This document shows, piece by piece, positions 43,885 to 51,729 of a stretch of DNA of 52,376 nucleotides; positions within the stretch are counted from its first letter, which is position 1; every line of letters begins with the position of its first letter. This stretch comes from Pseudomonadota bacterium (GTDB taxonomy: Bacteria > Pseudomonadota > Gammaproteobacteria > Xanthomonadales > Xanthomonadaceae). The position numbers and the translations under genes are program-made. The stretch is taken from NCBI GenBank assembly GCA_023430045.1, contig JAEZCF010000040.1, forward strand, positions 1-52,376, given 5' to 3'. The notes below the pieces were generated by a model that was not told the DNA's origin, did no database searches, and worked only from the letters and a program-made list of their open reading frames with translations.

Positions 43885-43943
43885 GCACCAAAGCAGTGCG
43901 CTTTCTGTAATGCGCACCATTGCGGTGCGTCAGCGGCCGCACC
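43885..43943. promoter_or_regulatory. NtrC enhancer-like sites upstream of glnA
   Basis: GCACC-AAAGC-AGTGC (43885-43899) and GCACC-ATTGC-GGTGC (43914-43928) match the NtrC pattern GCACC-N5-GGTGC. A half-site GCACC lies at 43939-43943. They are about 65-110 bp upstream of the sigma-54 promoter, the usual enhancer distance. Confidence 0.75.
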
Positions 43944-43991
43944 ATTTCCAAACGTGCTCATGTAAATCAACAACTTGTGAGGACCGCACGG

Positions 43992-44008
43992 TTGGCACGC
44001 AGATTGCT
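43992..44008 (+). promoter_or_regulatory. Sigma-54 promoter of glnA
   Basis: TTGGCACGCAGATTGCT has the -24 GG at 43994-43995 and the -12 GC at 44006-44007, exactly ten bases between them, and fits the consensus YTGGCACGrNNNTTGCW almost perfectly. Transcription should start near 44019, about 30 bases before the ATG. Confidence 0.9.
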
Positions 44009-44049
44009 TCGTAATCTGCAGGCATTCATCCCATCCGAGGTTTCACCTG

Positions 44050-45459
44050 ATGTCCGTGGAAAACGTTGAGAAGCTGATCAAGGACAACCAGATCGAATTC
44101 GTCGACCTGCGTTTCGTCGACATGCGTGGCGTGGAACAGCACGTCACCTTCCCGGCCAGCATCGTCGAACCGGCGCTGTTCGAAGAAGGCAAGATGTTCG
44201 ATGGCAGCTCCATCGCCGGCTGGAAAGGCATCAACGAATCGGACATGGTGCTGCTGCCGGATCCGTCCAGCGCCTACGTGGATCCCTTCTACGCCGATCC
44301 GACCCTCGTGATCAGCTGCGACATCCTCGACCCGGCCACCATGCAGGCCTATGGCCGCTGCCCGCGCGGCATCGCCAAGCGCGCCGAAGCCTACCTGAAG
44401 TCTTCCGGCATCGCCGAGCAGGCCTTCTTCGGCCCGGAACCGGAATTCTTCATCTTCGATTCGGTCCGCTTCGCCAATGAAATGGGCAACACCTTCTTCA
44501 AGGTCGATTCCGAAGAGGCGGCCTGGAACAGTGGCGCCAAGCTGGATGGCACCAACAGTGGCTACCGTCCCGGCGTGAAGGGCGGCTACTTCCCGGTTCC
44601 GCCGACCGATTCGCTGCACGATCTGCGTGCGGAAATGTGCAAGACCCTGGAACAGGTCGGCATTGAAGTGGAAGTCCAGCACCACGAAGTGGCCACCGCC
44701 GGCCAGTGCGAGATCGGCACCAAGTTCAGCACCCTGGTGCAGAAGGCCGACGAGCTGCTGCGCATGAAGTACGTGATCAAGAACGTCGCGCACCGCAACG
44801 GCAAGACCGCCACCTTCATGCCCAAGCCGATCGTCGGCGACAACGGCAGCGGCATGCACGTGCACCAGTCGCTGTCCAAGGGCGGCAGCAACCTGTTCTC
44901 CGGCGACGGTTACGGTGGCCTCAGCCAGCTGGCGCTGTGGTACATCGGCGGCATCTTCAAGCATGCACGCGCCATCAACGCCTTCGCAAATGCCGGCACC
45001 AACAGCTACAAGCGCCTGGTGCCGGGCTTCGAGGCACCGGTGATGCTGGCCTATTCGGCACGCAACCGTTCGGCTTCGTGCCGCATCCCGTGGGTGTCCA
45101 ACCCGAAGGCGCGCCGCATCGAGATGCGCTTCCCCGATCCGATCCAGTCCGGCTACCTGACCTTCACCGTGCTGATGATGGCCGGCCTGGACGGCATCAA
45201 GAACCAGATCGATCCGGGCGCACCGAGCGACAAGGACCTGTACGACCTGCCGCCGGAAGAAGAGAAGCTGATCCCGCAGGTCTGCTCCTCGCTGGACCAG
45301 GCGCTGGAAGCACTGGACAAGGATCGTGAATTCCTGAAGGCCGGCGGAGTCATGACCGACGACTTCATCGACGGCTACATCGCGCTGAAGATGCAGGAAG
45401 TGACGAAGTTCCGCGCCGCCACGCATCCGCTGGAATACCAGCTGTACTACGCCAACTGA
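44050..45459 (+). CDS. glnA: Glutamine synthetase type I
   Basis: 469 residues, standard GSI-beta length. It condenses glutamate and ammonia with ATP. Motifs: MFDGSSIAGW (49-58), metal-binding FGPEPEFF (127-134), NGSGMHVHQS (265-274), KRLVPGFEAPV (321-331) and the adenylylation site KDLYDLPPEE with Tyr398, so it should be controlled by GlnE. Transcribed from a sigma-54 promoter with NtrC sites upstream. Followed by a terminator, then glnB, amtB and ntrBC. Confidence 0.98.
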   Translation: MSVENVEKLIKDNQIEFVDLRFVDMRGVEQHVTFPASIVEPALFEEGKMFDGSSIAGWKGINESDMVLLPDPSSAYVDPFYADPTLVISCDILDPATMQAYGRCPRGIAKRAEAYLKSSGIAEQAFFGPEPEFFIFDSVRFANEMGNTFFKVDSEEAAWNSGAKLDGTNSGYRPGVKGGYFPVPPTDSLHDLRAEMCKTLEQVGIEVEVQHHEVATAGQCEIGTKFSTLVQKADELLRMKYVIKNVAHRNGKTATFMPKPIVGDNGSGMHVHQSLSKGGSNLFSGDGYGGLSQLALWYIGGIFKHARAINAFANAGTNSYKRLVPGFEAPVMLAYSARNRSASCRIPWVSNPKARRIEMRFPDPIQSGYLTFTVLMMAGLDGIKNQIDPGAPSDKDLYDLPPEEEKLIPQVCSSLDQALEALDKDREFLKAGGVMTDDFIDGYIALKMQEVTKFRAATHPLEYQLYYAN

Positions 45460-45767
45460 GTACGCGCGGCGATGGCGGAGGACCTCCCTCCCACCTCCGT
45501 CATCGCCGCTTCTTCTCCGGCTGGGGAGCCGGAGCGTAAGGTCGCCGCCGGGTTGCTGGATGCCTGGCTCCGGCGGCCACGCAGGACCGGACGCATGCCA
45601 TGGGCCTCCCTCCCCCAGCGTCACCGGCCGTGCAAGGAGAGATGCACGTCCACCCGGGCCCAGGCCACGTCCGGCGCAACAGCCACGGCCATCGCCATGA
45701 TGGCCCGTGGTTGCCTGACGCCACGGCATGCACGCGCCGTGGATCCATCCACCATCGGGACATGCGC
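45460..45767. other. 308-bp region between glnA and glnB
   Basis: Holds the glnA terminator (45466-45517). The remainder shows no convincing sigma-54 promoter (no GG-N10-GC in good context) and no gene that I can support. A frame open in phase with glnB encodes a His-rich stretch (from an ATG at 45642), but the ribosome site is only 2 bases from that ATG. Confidence 0.6.
45466..45517 (+). terminator. glnA transcription terminator
   Basis: Stem GCGGCGATGGCGGAGG (45466-45481) pairs with CCTCCGTCATCGCCGC (45494-45509) with one mismatched pair and a 12-nt loop. A pyrimidine-rich TTCTTCTCC follows. It begins 7 bp after the glnA stop. Confidence 0.75.
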
Positions 45768-46106
45768 ATGAAACTGATCTCCGCCATCATCCGGCCGTTC
45801 AAGCTCGACGAGGTCCGCGAGGCCCTCTCCGACGCTGGCGTGTCGGGCATCACCGTGACCGAAGTGAAAGGTTTCGGTCGCCAGAAGGGACATACCGAGC
45901 TGTACCGCGGGGCGGAATACGTTGTCGATTTCCTGCCCAAGATCAAGATCGAAACCGTGGTGACCGACGAACGCGCGGACGCGGTGATCGAAGCGATCCA
46001 GAACGCGGCAGGCACCGGCAAGATCGGCGACGGCAAGATCTTCGTCACCCCGGTCGAGCAGGTCATCCGTATCCGCACCGGCGAACTCGGCGCAGACGCG
46101 CTGTAA
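45768..46106 (+). CDS. glnB: PII nitrogen-regulatory protein
   Basis: 112 residues from the ATG at 45768, exactly the standard PII length; the ATG at 45762 would add two residues. T-loop GFGRQKGHTELYRGAEYVVD with uridylylation site Tyr51; B-loop TGKIGDGKIFV; C-loop RIRTGE. It senses 2-oxoglutarate and ATP and reports nitrogen status to NtrB and GlnE. Linkage 20 bp upstream of amtB is GlnK-like, but sequence similarity (VKGFGRQKGH, IETVVTDE) does not decide between GlnB and GlnK. It is the only PII gene in the window. Confidence 0.95.
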   Translation: MKLISAIIRPFKLDEVREALSDAGVSGITVTEVKGFGRQKGHTELYRGAEYVVDFLPKIKIETVVTDERADAVIEAIQNAAGTGKIGDGKIFVTPVEQVIRIRTGELGADAL

Positions 46107-46126
46107 TCCACTCGGAGATCTCCCCC

Positions 46127-47563
46127 ATGAAGATTCGACTGTTCGCCGGGTGGCAGGCCCGGTTTCATCTGGTGTGCCTGATGATGCTGCTCAGCGCACT
46201 GGCCGTCGGTGCGTTTCCGGACAGCGCCCACGCGCAGGCCCAGGTCACGCCGCTACCCACCGAGGAGGTCACCGTCGCGCCGTTGCCGTCCGTAGCGGAA
46301 GACGCGGCCGAACCACCGCTGGAAGCCGCCGCGGCCGCTCCTGCGTTCGACCACGGTGACGTGGCCTGGATGCTCACCTCCACCCTGCTGGTGCTGTTGA
46401 TGGTGGTGCCCGGGCTGGCGCTGTTCTATGGCGGCCTGGTGCGTTCGAAGAACGTGTTGTCCGTGCTCAGCCAGATCCTGGTGGTGTTCTCGCTGGTGCT
46501 GATGCTGTGGGTGGCATACGGATACAGTGCGGTGTTCAGCGAGGGCAATGCATTCTTCGGCTCGTTCAGCGAATTCGCGTTCCTCAAGGGCTTCACGCCG
46601 GACTCGGTGGGCAACACGCCGATCGCCGGCCTGCCTGATTATCTGTTCGTGGCCTTCCAGTCCACCTTCGCCGGCATCACCACCGCGCTGATCGTCGGTG
46701 CGTTCGCCGAACGCATCAAGTTCAAGGCCGTGCTGCTGTTCTCGGCCCTGTGGTTCACCCTCAGCTATATCCCCATGGCACACATCGTGTGGGGCGGTGG
46801 CTACCTGGGTGAGATGGGTGCCATCGACTTCGCCGGTGGCACCGTGGTGCACATCAATGCCGGCGTGGCCGGGCTGGTGGGTGCGTACTTTGTCGGCAAG
46901 CGCATCGGCTATGGTCAGACGGCACTCAAGCCGCACAATGTGCCGTTCACCTACATCGGCGCGATGCTGCTGTGGGTCGGCTGGTTCGGCTTCAATGCCG
47001 GTTCGGCCGCTGCCGCCGACACCGTCGCCTCGCTGGCCTTCATCAATACCATCCTGGCCACGGCGGCAGCAGTGCTGGGCTGGACGCTGGTGGAAGCGAT
47101 CACCAAGGGCAAGCCGTCGGCGCTGGGTGCCGCGTCCGGTGCGGTTGCCGGGCTGGTCGGCATCACGCCTGCCTGCGGGACCGTCGGTCCGCTGGGTGCC
47201 ATCGTGATCGGCGTGGTCGCCGGCGCGCTGTGCGTCTGGGGCGTCACTGGCCTGAAGCGCCTGCTGAAGGTGGATGACACCGCCGATGTATTCGGCGTGC
47301 ATGGCATCGGCGGCATCGTCGGCGCGATCCTCACCGGTGTGTTCAGCGCGCAGTCGCTGGGCGGCACCCACGCCGATCTGGATATCGGCCACCAGGTGTG
47401 GGTGCAGGTGATCAGCGTTGCGTTCACCATCGTGTGGTGCGCCGTGGCAACCGCGCTGATCCTGCTGGTGGTGAAGGTGGTGGTCGGCCTGCGGGTCACC
47501 GAGGAAGCCGAGCGTACCGGCCTGGATGTCACCTCGCATGGTGAGTCCGCGTACGAGGTGTGA
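46127..47563 (+). CDS. amtB: Ammonium transporter
   Basis: 478 residues. Cleavable signal peptide (VCLMMLLSALAVGAFPDSAHA, cut near residue 37) and an acidic, Pro-rich periplasmic stretch of about 38 residues before the first helix, longer than in Escherichia coli AmtB. Channel motifs: GLALFYGGLVRSKN, FAERIKFKA, FAGGTVVHINAG (first pore His), NAGSA and DDTADVFGVHGIGG (second pore His). The C-terminus (RVTEEAERTGLDVTSHGESAYEV in part) is the PII-docking tail. Encoded 20 bp after glnB, as expected for PII-gated transport. Confidence 0.97.
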   Translation: MKIRLFAGWQARFHLVCLMMLLSALAVGAFPDSAHAQAQVTPLPTEEVTVAPLPSVAEDAAEPPLEAAAAAPAFDHGDVAWMLTSTLLVLLMVVPGLALFYGGLVRSKNVLSVLSQILVVFSLVLMLWVAYGYSAVFSEGNAFFGSFSEFAFLKGFTPDSVGNTPIAGLPDYLFVAFQSTFAGITTALIVGAFAERIKFKAVLLFSALWFTLSYIPMAHIVWGGGYLGEMGAIDFAGGTVVHINAGVAGLVGAYFVGKRIGYGQTALKPHNVPFTYIGAMLLWVGWFGFNAGSAAAADTVASLAFINTILATAAAVLGWTLVEAITKGKPSALGAASGAVAGLVGITPACGTVGPLGAIVIGVVAGALCVWGVTGLKRLLKVDDTADVFGVHGIGGIVGAILTGVFSAQSLGGTHADLDIGHQVWVQVISVAFTIVWCAVATALILLVVKVVVGLRVTEEAERTGLDVTSHGESAYEV

Positions 47564-47604
47564 CCGTGCTGCAATTTCTTTGACGATCCGGTATTGCGTC
47601 ATTA

Positions 47605-47632
47605 CCGGCGGCTCGGGGGCCGCCGGTTTTTT
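47605..47632 (+). terminator. Rho-independent terminator after amtB
   Basis: Stem CCGGCGGC (47605-47612) / GCCGCCGG (47619-47626), loop TCGGGG, then TTTTTT. A textbook intrinsic terminator 41 bp after the amtB stop. Confidence 0.92.
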
Positions 47633-47645
47633 ATGCGCGGTCATC

Positions 47646-47651
47646 TACAAT
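47646..47651 (+). promoter_or_regulatory. Possible -10 element of amidase gene
   Basis: TACAAT ends 7 bases before the ATG at 47659. If used, transcription would start at or next to the ATG, giving a leaderless mRNA. No consensus -35 is seen; that position overlaps the amtB terminator. Confidence 0.4.
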
Positions 47652-47658
47652 CGGCTGC

Positions 47659-48405
47659 ATGCACATGATCCGTCGCTTCATCCTGTTGTCCCTCGCTGCG
47701 CTGCTTGCGGCCTGCGCCGGTGCGCCGGTGGAAGAGCGCAATCCGCTGGCCACCTGGGTGCCGTCGGCCAACCACAACGCGCGCATGCCGGTCATCATCG
47801 TGCTGCACCACACCGACCAGCATTCGGTGCAGCAGAGCCTGGATACCCTGCGCAGCGCCAACAGCGGCGGCAAGGTCAGCGCCCATTATCTGATCGGCGC
47901 CGATGGCAGGCGCTACCAGCTGGTGGCTGATGATCGCCGTGCCTGGCATGCCGGTCCGGGGCGTTGGGGAACCATCACCGATCTCAACTCGGCCTCCATC
48001 GGCATCGAGCTGGACAACGATGGCGACGGTCCCTTCAGTCAGGCGCAGATCGCCTCGCTGATCGTGTTGCTGCAGGACCTCACCACGCGGCTACGTATCC
48101 CGCCTTCGCAGGTGATCGGCCATGCGGATCTGGCGCCGTCACGCAAGCAGGATCCCAGCCGGTTCTTTCCATGGCAGCAGTTGGCCGAAGCCGGCTTCGG
48201 CGTGTGGCCGCGTGCGGCCGATGGCCTTCCGCCGGAAGGCTTTGATGCATGGCAGGCACTGGCGGCGTTCGGTTATCCGCTGGATGACCGTGCGACGGCC
48301 GTCGGTGCATTCCACCGCCGTTTCCGCGGCCGTGATGACCTGCCGCCTGAACTGGATGCGGAAGACGCCCGCATCCTGCATTCACTGGTGCTGCAGATGC
48401 GGTGA
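47659..48405 (+). CDS. N-acetylmuramoyl-L-alanine amidase lipoprotein (AmiD-like)
   Basis: 248 residues. Lipoprotein signal LAALLAACAG, Cys19. Amidase_2 domain: VIIVLHHTDQ (zinc His50), SAHYLIGADGR, RAWHAGPGRW, IGIELDNDGD, IGHADLAPSRKQDPSRFFPW with the further zinc His and catalytic Lys. A C-terminal peptidoglycan-binding-like segment follows (LAAFGYPLDD, AVGAFHRRFR). It cleaves the amide bond between MurNAc and the stem peptide, probably at the outer membrane. Not functionally linked to the nitrogen genes around it. Confidence 0.93.
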   Translation: MHMIRRFILLSLAALLAACAGAPVEERNPLATWVPSANHNARMPVIIVLHHTDQHSVQQSLDTLRSANSGGKVSAHYLIGADGRRYQLVADDRRAWHAGPGRWGTITDLNSASIGIELDNDGDGPFSQAQIASLIVLLQDLTTRLRIPPSQVIGHADLAPSRKQDPSRFFPWQQLAEAGFGVWPRAADGLPPEGFDAWQALAAFGYPLDDRATAVGAFHRRFRGRDDLPPELDAEDARILHSLVLQMR

Positions 48406-48491
48406 TACGTGACGAAGGCGCGGGCTTCGTGAGCTGAGACAAGCGTCGCCTCCACGTGCCCGTGCGTTCCTGTTGGTCGCCTGCCGCCGTT

Positions 48492-48510
48492 TTGCACTAC
48501 ATTGGTGCAA
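48492..48510. promoter_or_regulatory. NtrC-like site overlapping the ntrB start codon
   Basis: TTGCAC-TACATTG-GTGCAA is a perfect 6+6 inverted repeat that matches the NtrC pattern GCACC-N5-GGTGC with one mismatch (GCACT). Its last base is the A of the ntrB ATG. Position predicts repression of ntrBC by NtrC, as in the Escherichia coli glnL promoter. Confidence 0.7.
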
Positions 48511-49565
48511 TGAGTGTTCCTGCATCGCTTCCGGCCATCGACCAGCTTGGCACCCCGGTCGCCTGGGCCGATCCTGAAGGCCGCATCGTCGGCTGCAACC
48601 TGGCATTCGCGCGCTGGCTGGGCGTCAGCGGACGCCGCCTGCTCGGTCAGCCGCTGGCCGCACTGGAAGCCCAGGGGGAAGCGCTGGCGCATTTTCTTGC
48701 CCGCGATGAGCGCGACAGCCTGCGTCTGCATCGCCTGGCGCTTGCACTGCCGGGCGAGGCGCCACGGTTCGCCGAAGGCTGGATGAGCCGGCGGGAAGAT
48801 GGCGGTTGGCTGCTGGAAGCCCACCCGGTAGACGAATTTCCGGGCCTGGACCCCACCCAGGCGCTGCCGAGCGCACTCAGTGCAGCGCTCAAGGGGCTGG
48901 CCCATGAACTGCGCAATCCTCTGGCCGGCCTGAAAGGTGCAGCCCAACTGCTTGCCCGCCGTGCGACCCAGCGTGATGCCGACGAACGCGAGCTGGTGGA
49001 CCTCATCGGCACCGAGATCGAGCGCCTTAACAGCCTGCTGGACCAGTTGCTGTCGCCATCTCCCGCCGCTCCGCATGCACCGCTCAACATCCACGCCGCC
49101 CTGGAGCGCGTGCTTCGGCTGGCCGAGAACGAGGCCGGCTGGGCGGTGCGCCTGCAACGCGATTACGACCCGAGCATCCCGGAATTCGCCGGTGATGCCG
49201 ATCGTCTCAACCAGGCCGTCTGGAACCTGGTGCGCAACGCCATCCAGGCCGGTGCCGGCAGCATCACCCTGCGTACGCGCGTGGAACATGGCGTACGCAT
49301 CGCCGAACGCCTGCATGCGCTGGCGTTGCGGCTGGAGATCGCCGATGACGGCCGCGGCGTACCGGAGGACCTGGCCGAGCATCTGTTCCTGCCACTGGTC
49401 AGCGGCAGGGCCGAAGGCACTGGCCTGGGCTTGGCGCTGGCCCAGCAGGTGGCCCGCGAGCACCGGGGCACGCTGACCTACCGTTCGCGGCCGGGGCATA
49501 CGGTATTCACGCTGCTGCTGCCGATCGGTGGGGCAACGCAGGGCGAGGGCCACACCCATGACTGA
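48510..49565 (+). CDS. ntrB: Nitrogen regulation sensor kinase NtrB
   Basis: 351 residues. PAS domain about 5-115 (LGTPVAWADPEGRIVGCN), H-box GLAHELRNPLAGLKGAAQLL with phosphorylated His132, N-box WNLVRNAIQAG, G-boxes ADDGRGVPEDLAE and GTGLGLALAQ. No membrane segment, as expected for the cytosolic PII-controlled kinase of NtrC. The start at 48510 is chosen by the N-terminus; an NtrC-like palindrome overlaps it. The ntrC start lies inside its last codons (8-bp overlap). Confidence 0.95.
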   Translation: MSVPASLPAIDQLGTPVAWADPEGRIVGCNLAFARWLGVSGRRLLGQPLAALEAQGEALAHFLARDERDSLRLHRLALALPGEAPRFAEGWMSRREDGGWLLEAHPVDEFPGLDPTQALPSALSAALKGLAHELRNPLAGLKGAAQLLARRATQRDADERELVDLIGTEIERLNSLLDQLLSPSPAAPHAPLNIHAALERVLRLAENEAGWAVRLQRDYDPSIPEFAGDADRLNQAVWNLVRNAIQAGAGSITLRTRVEHGVRIAERLHALALRLEIADDGRGVPEDLAEHLFLPLVSGRAEGTGLGLALAQQVAREHRGTLTYRSRPGHTVFTLLLPIGGATQGEGHTHD

Positions 49566-51033
49566 CACACGGATGACCGAAACAATCATCACCCGCGCCG
49601 GCGAACAGCGCATCTGGGTTGTCGATGATGATCGCGCCGTGCGTTTTGTCCTGTGCGCGGCGATGCGCGAAGCAGGCTATCAGGTGGAAGGGTTCGACAG
49701 CGCCGCAGCAGCGCTGGCTGCCCTGGCGGACTCACCGCCGCCTTCGCTGCTGTTCACCGATGTACGCATGCCGGGCGATGATGGCCTGGTGCTGCTGGAC
49801 AAACTGAAGGCGGCACATCCGCACTTGCCGGTGATCGTCATGTCCGCGTACACCGATGTGACCAGTACCGCCGGTGCGTTCCGCGGCGGTGCGCATGAAT
49901 TCCTGTCCAAGCCTTTTGACCTGGACGATGCGGTGGCCGTGGTGCGTCGCGCGCTTCCTGGCAGCGACAGCACCGTGCTGGATGCTGGCGATTCCGCAGT
50001 GGCCCCGCCACCGCCGCAGGCGCCGCAGCTGGTGGGCGATACGCCGCCGATGCGGGCGTTGTTCCGCGCCATCGGCAAACTGGCGCAGGCACCGCTGGCG
50101 GTGCTGATCACCGGCGAAACCGGTACCGGCAAGGAGCTGGTCGCCAGCGCCCTGCATCGCGAATCGCCGCGCGCGCGCGCGCCGTTCGTGGCGCTGAACA
50201 CCGCCGCGATCCCGGCCGAGCTACTGGAAAGCGAACTGTTCGGCCATGAGGCCGGCGCGTTCACCGGCGCGCAGCGACGCCATATCGGGCGCTTCGAACA
50301 GGCCGACGGCGGCACTCTGTTCCTGGACGAGATCGGCGACATGCCGCTGGCGCTGCAGACCCGGCTGCTGCGCGTGCTGGCCCAGGGCGAGTTCTTCCGT
50401 GTCGGCGGCCGCGAACTGATCCGGGTGGATGTGCGGGTGATCGCCGCAACCCACCAGGACCTGGAGCAGCGGGTCGCCCAGGGGCGGTTCCGTGCCGATC
50501 TGCTGCACCGGCTGGATGTGGTGCGCCTGCAGTTGCCGCCGCTGCGTGATCGCCGTGATGACATCGCCCAGCTTGCCTCCACCTTCCTCGGCGCCGCCGC
50601 GCACCGCCTGGATGGCACCGGCAAACGGCTCACCGCCGCCGCCCTGCAGGCATTGCGTGAACACGACTGGCCCGGCAACGTGCGTGAGCTGGAAAACGTG
50701 TGTTGGCGGATGGTTGCGCTGGCTGCCGGCGATACCATCGGTGCGGCCGACGTGGAGATGGCGCTGAATCGCAGCGGTCCACGCGGCACGCGCTCCGGCA
50801 GCGGCGATCCCGGCCAATGGGAGGTGCTGCTGTCCAGCTGGGCGCGGCAACGCCTGGCTGACGGCGCCGAAGGCCTGCACGCCGATGTCCGCGACCGCGT
50901 CGATCATGTACTGCTGGAAGCAGCGCTGCAGGTGACCCACGGCCGACGCGCCGAAGCGGCGGCGCGGCTGGGCATGGGCCGCAACACGCTCACCCGCAAG
51001 CTCGGTGCGGGCCGTCGCCGCGGCCATTCCTGA
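49558..51033 (+). CDS. ntrC: Nitrogen regulation response regulator NtrC
   Basis: 491 residues. Receiver domain with VVDDD and phosphoacceptor Asp68 (FTDVRMPG), SAYTD and LSKPF. AAA+ sigma-54 activation domain: GETGTGKE (186-193), ESELFGHEAGAFTGA with the sigma-54-contacting GAFTGA (233-238), GGTLFLDEIGDMPL, RFRADLLHRL and WPGNVRELEN. C-terminal Fis-type helix-turn-helix RAEAAARLGMGRNTLTRKL. Starts at 49558 or 49573; the first overlaps ntrB by 8 bp. Activates the glnA promoter found at 43992. Confidence 0.97.
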   Translation: MTDTRMTETIITRAGEQRIWVVDDDRAVRFVLCAAMREAGYQVEGFDSAAAALAALADSPPPSLLFTDVRMPGDDGLVLLDKLKAAHPHLPVIVMSAYTDVTSTAGAFRGGAHEFLSKPFDLDDAVAVVRRALPGSDSTVLDAGDSAVAPPPPQAPQLVGDTPPMRALFRAIGKLAQAPLAVLITGETGTGKELVASALHRESPRARAPFVALNTAAIPAELLESELFGHEAGAFTGAQRRHIGRFEQADGGTLFLDEIGDMPLALQTRLLRVLAQGEFFRVGGRELIRVDVRVIAATHQDLEQRVAQGRFRADLLHRLDVVRLQLPPLRDRRDDIAQLASTFLGAAAHRLDGTGKRLTAAALQALREHDWPGNVRELENVCWRMVALAAGDTIGAADVEMALNRSGPRGTRSGSGDPGQWEVLLSSWARQRLADGAEGLHADVRDRVDHVLLEAALQVTHGRRAEAAARLGMGRNTLTRKLGAGRRRGHS

Positions 51034-51121
51034 ACCCTTCGATGCGCTTTGCTGCCATGCGCACGATGTTGATGCGCCATGGACAGGGGAGCGGTTAACG
51101 TGACCTGCAAGGAGTCCTCTG

Positions 51122-51688
51122 ATGTCCTCGATCCGTCTCATCCTGCCTGCCTCCGCGTTGTTGCTGCTGGCGGCCTGCGGTTCCACGCCGCCACCGCGCA
51201 CGCCGCCGCCCGCGGTGCCTGCGGTGAGCACGGCGAGCATGGCCGAAAGCAACCTGTCGCCCGCGTCGGCCAGTCTGGTCAGCGGGCGTCTGGCGCTGGT
51301 GCCCGAAGCCGGTGGCGTCCACATCAGCGGAATGATCGGTGGGCTGCAGCCGCTGCAGCAGGCCGCCTTCCATGTGCATGAGCGCGGCGACTGCAGTGCC
51401 GTCGATGCCAGCAGTGCGGGCGAGCACTTCAATCCCACCGCGCAGCCGCATGGCCGTCCCGACGCCGGTCCCCATCACCTGGGCGACATGCCGAACCTGC
51501 GCGCCGATGCGAAGGGACGTGCCAACGTGGACATCCATCTGCAAGGGGTTACCCTCGGCGGCGGTGCCGCCAACGACATCGCCGGCCGTGCACTGATCGT
51601 GCATGCACGCGCCGACGACCATCGCAGCCAACCTGCCGGCAACGCCGGCGTACGCATCGCCTGTGGCCTCATCCGCGTCACGCGGTAA
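51122..51688 (+). CDS. sodC: Cu/Zn superoxide dismutase-like lipoprotein (copy 1)
   Basis: 188 residues, preceded by GCAAGGAGTCCTCTG. Lipoprotein signal LLLLAACGS with Cys19 and a short Pro-rich linker. Metal ligands are all present by motif: FHVHERGDC, EHFNPTAQPHG, HHLGDMPNL and IVHARADDH; the active-site Arg lies in GVRIACG. The second Cys of the disulfide is also kept. Catalyses superoxide dismutation in the periplasm. It differs from copy 2 in loops (RPDAGPHHLGD against VASDPHHGGD), so is not a recent duplicate. Confidence 0.9.
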   Translation: MSSIRLILPASALLLLAACGSTPPPRTPPPAVPAVSTASMAESNLSPASASLVSGRLALVPEAGGVHISGMIGGLQPLQQAAFHVHERGDCSAVDASSAGEHFNPTAQPHGRPDAGPHHLGDMPNLRADAKGRANVDIHLQGVTLGGGAANDIAGRALIVHARADDHRSQPAGNAGVRIACGLIRVTR

Positions 51689-51729
51689 CCCTCGCCACGG
51701 CCTGCAACCCATACCAAGGAGATCGACCG

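Noticed and set aside
45642..45767. His-rich in-frame N-terminal extension of glnB from an ATG at 45642
   Set aside because: PII proteins are about 112 residues and start at 45768; the AAGGAG before 45642 is only 2 bases from the ATG, too close for normal initiation.
45518..45767. Second sigma-54 promoter for glnB-amtB
   Set aside because: No TGGC-N8-TTGC-type match with correct GG-N10-GC spacing and context was found on the plus strand.
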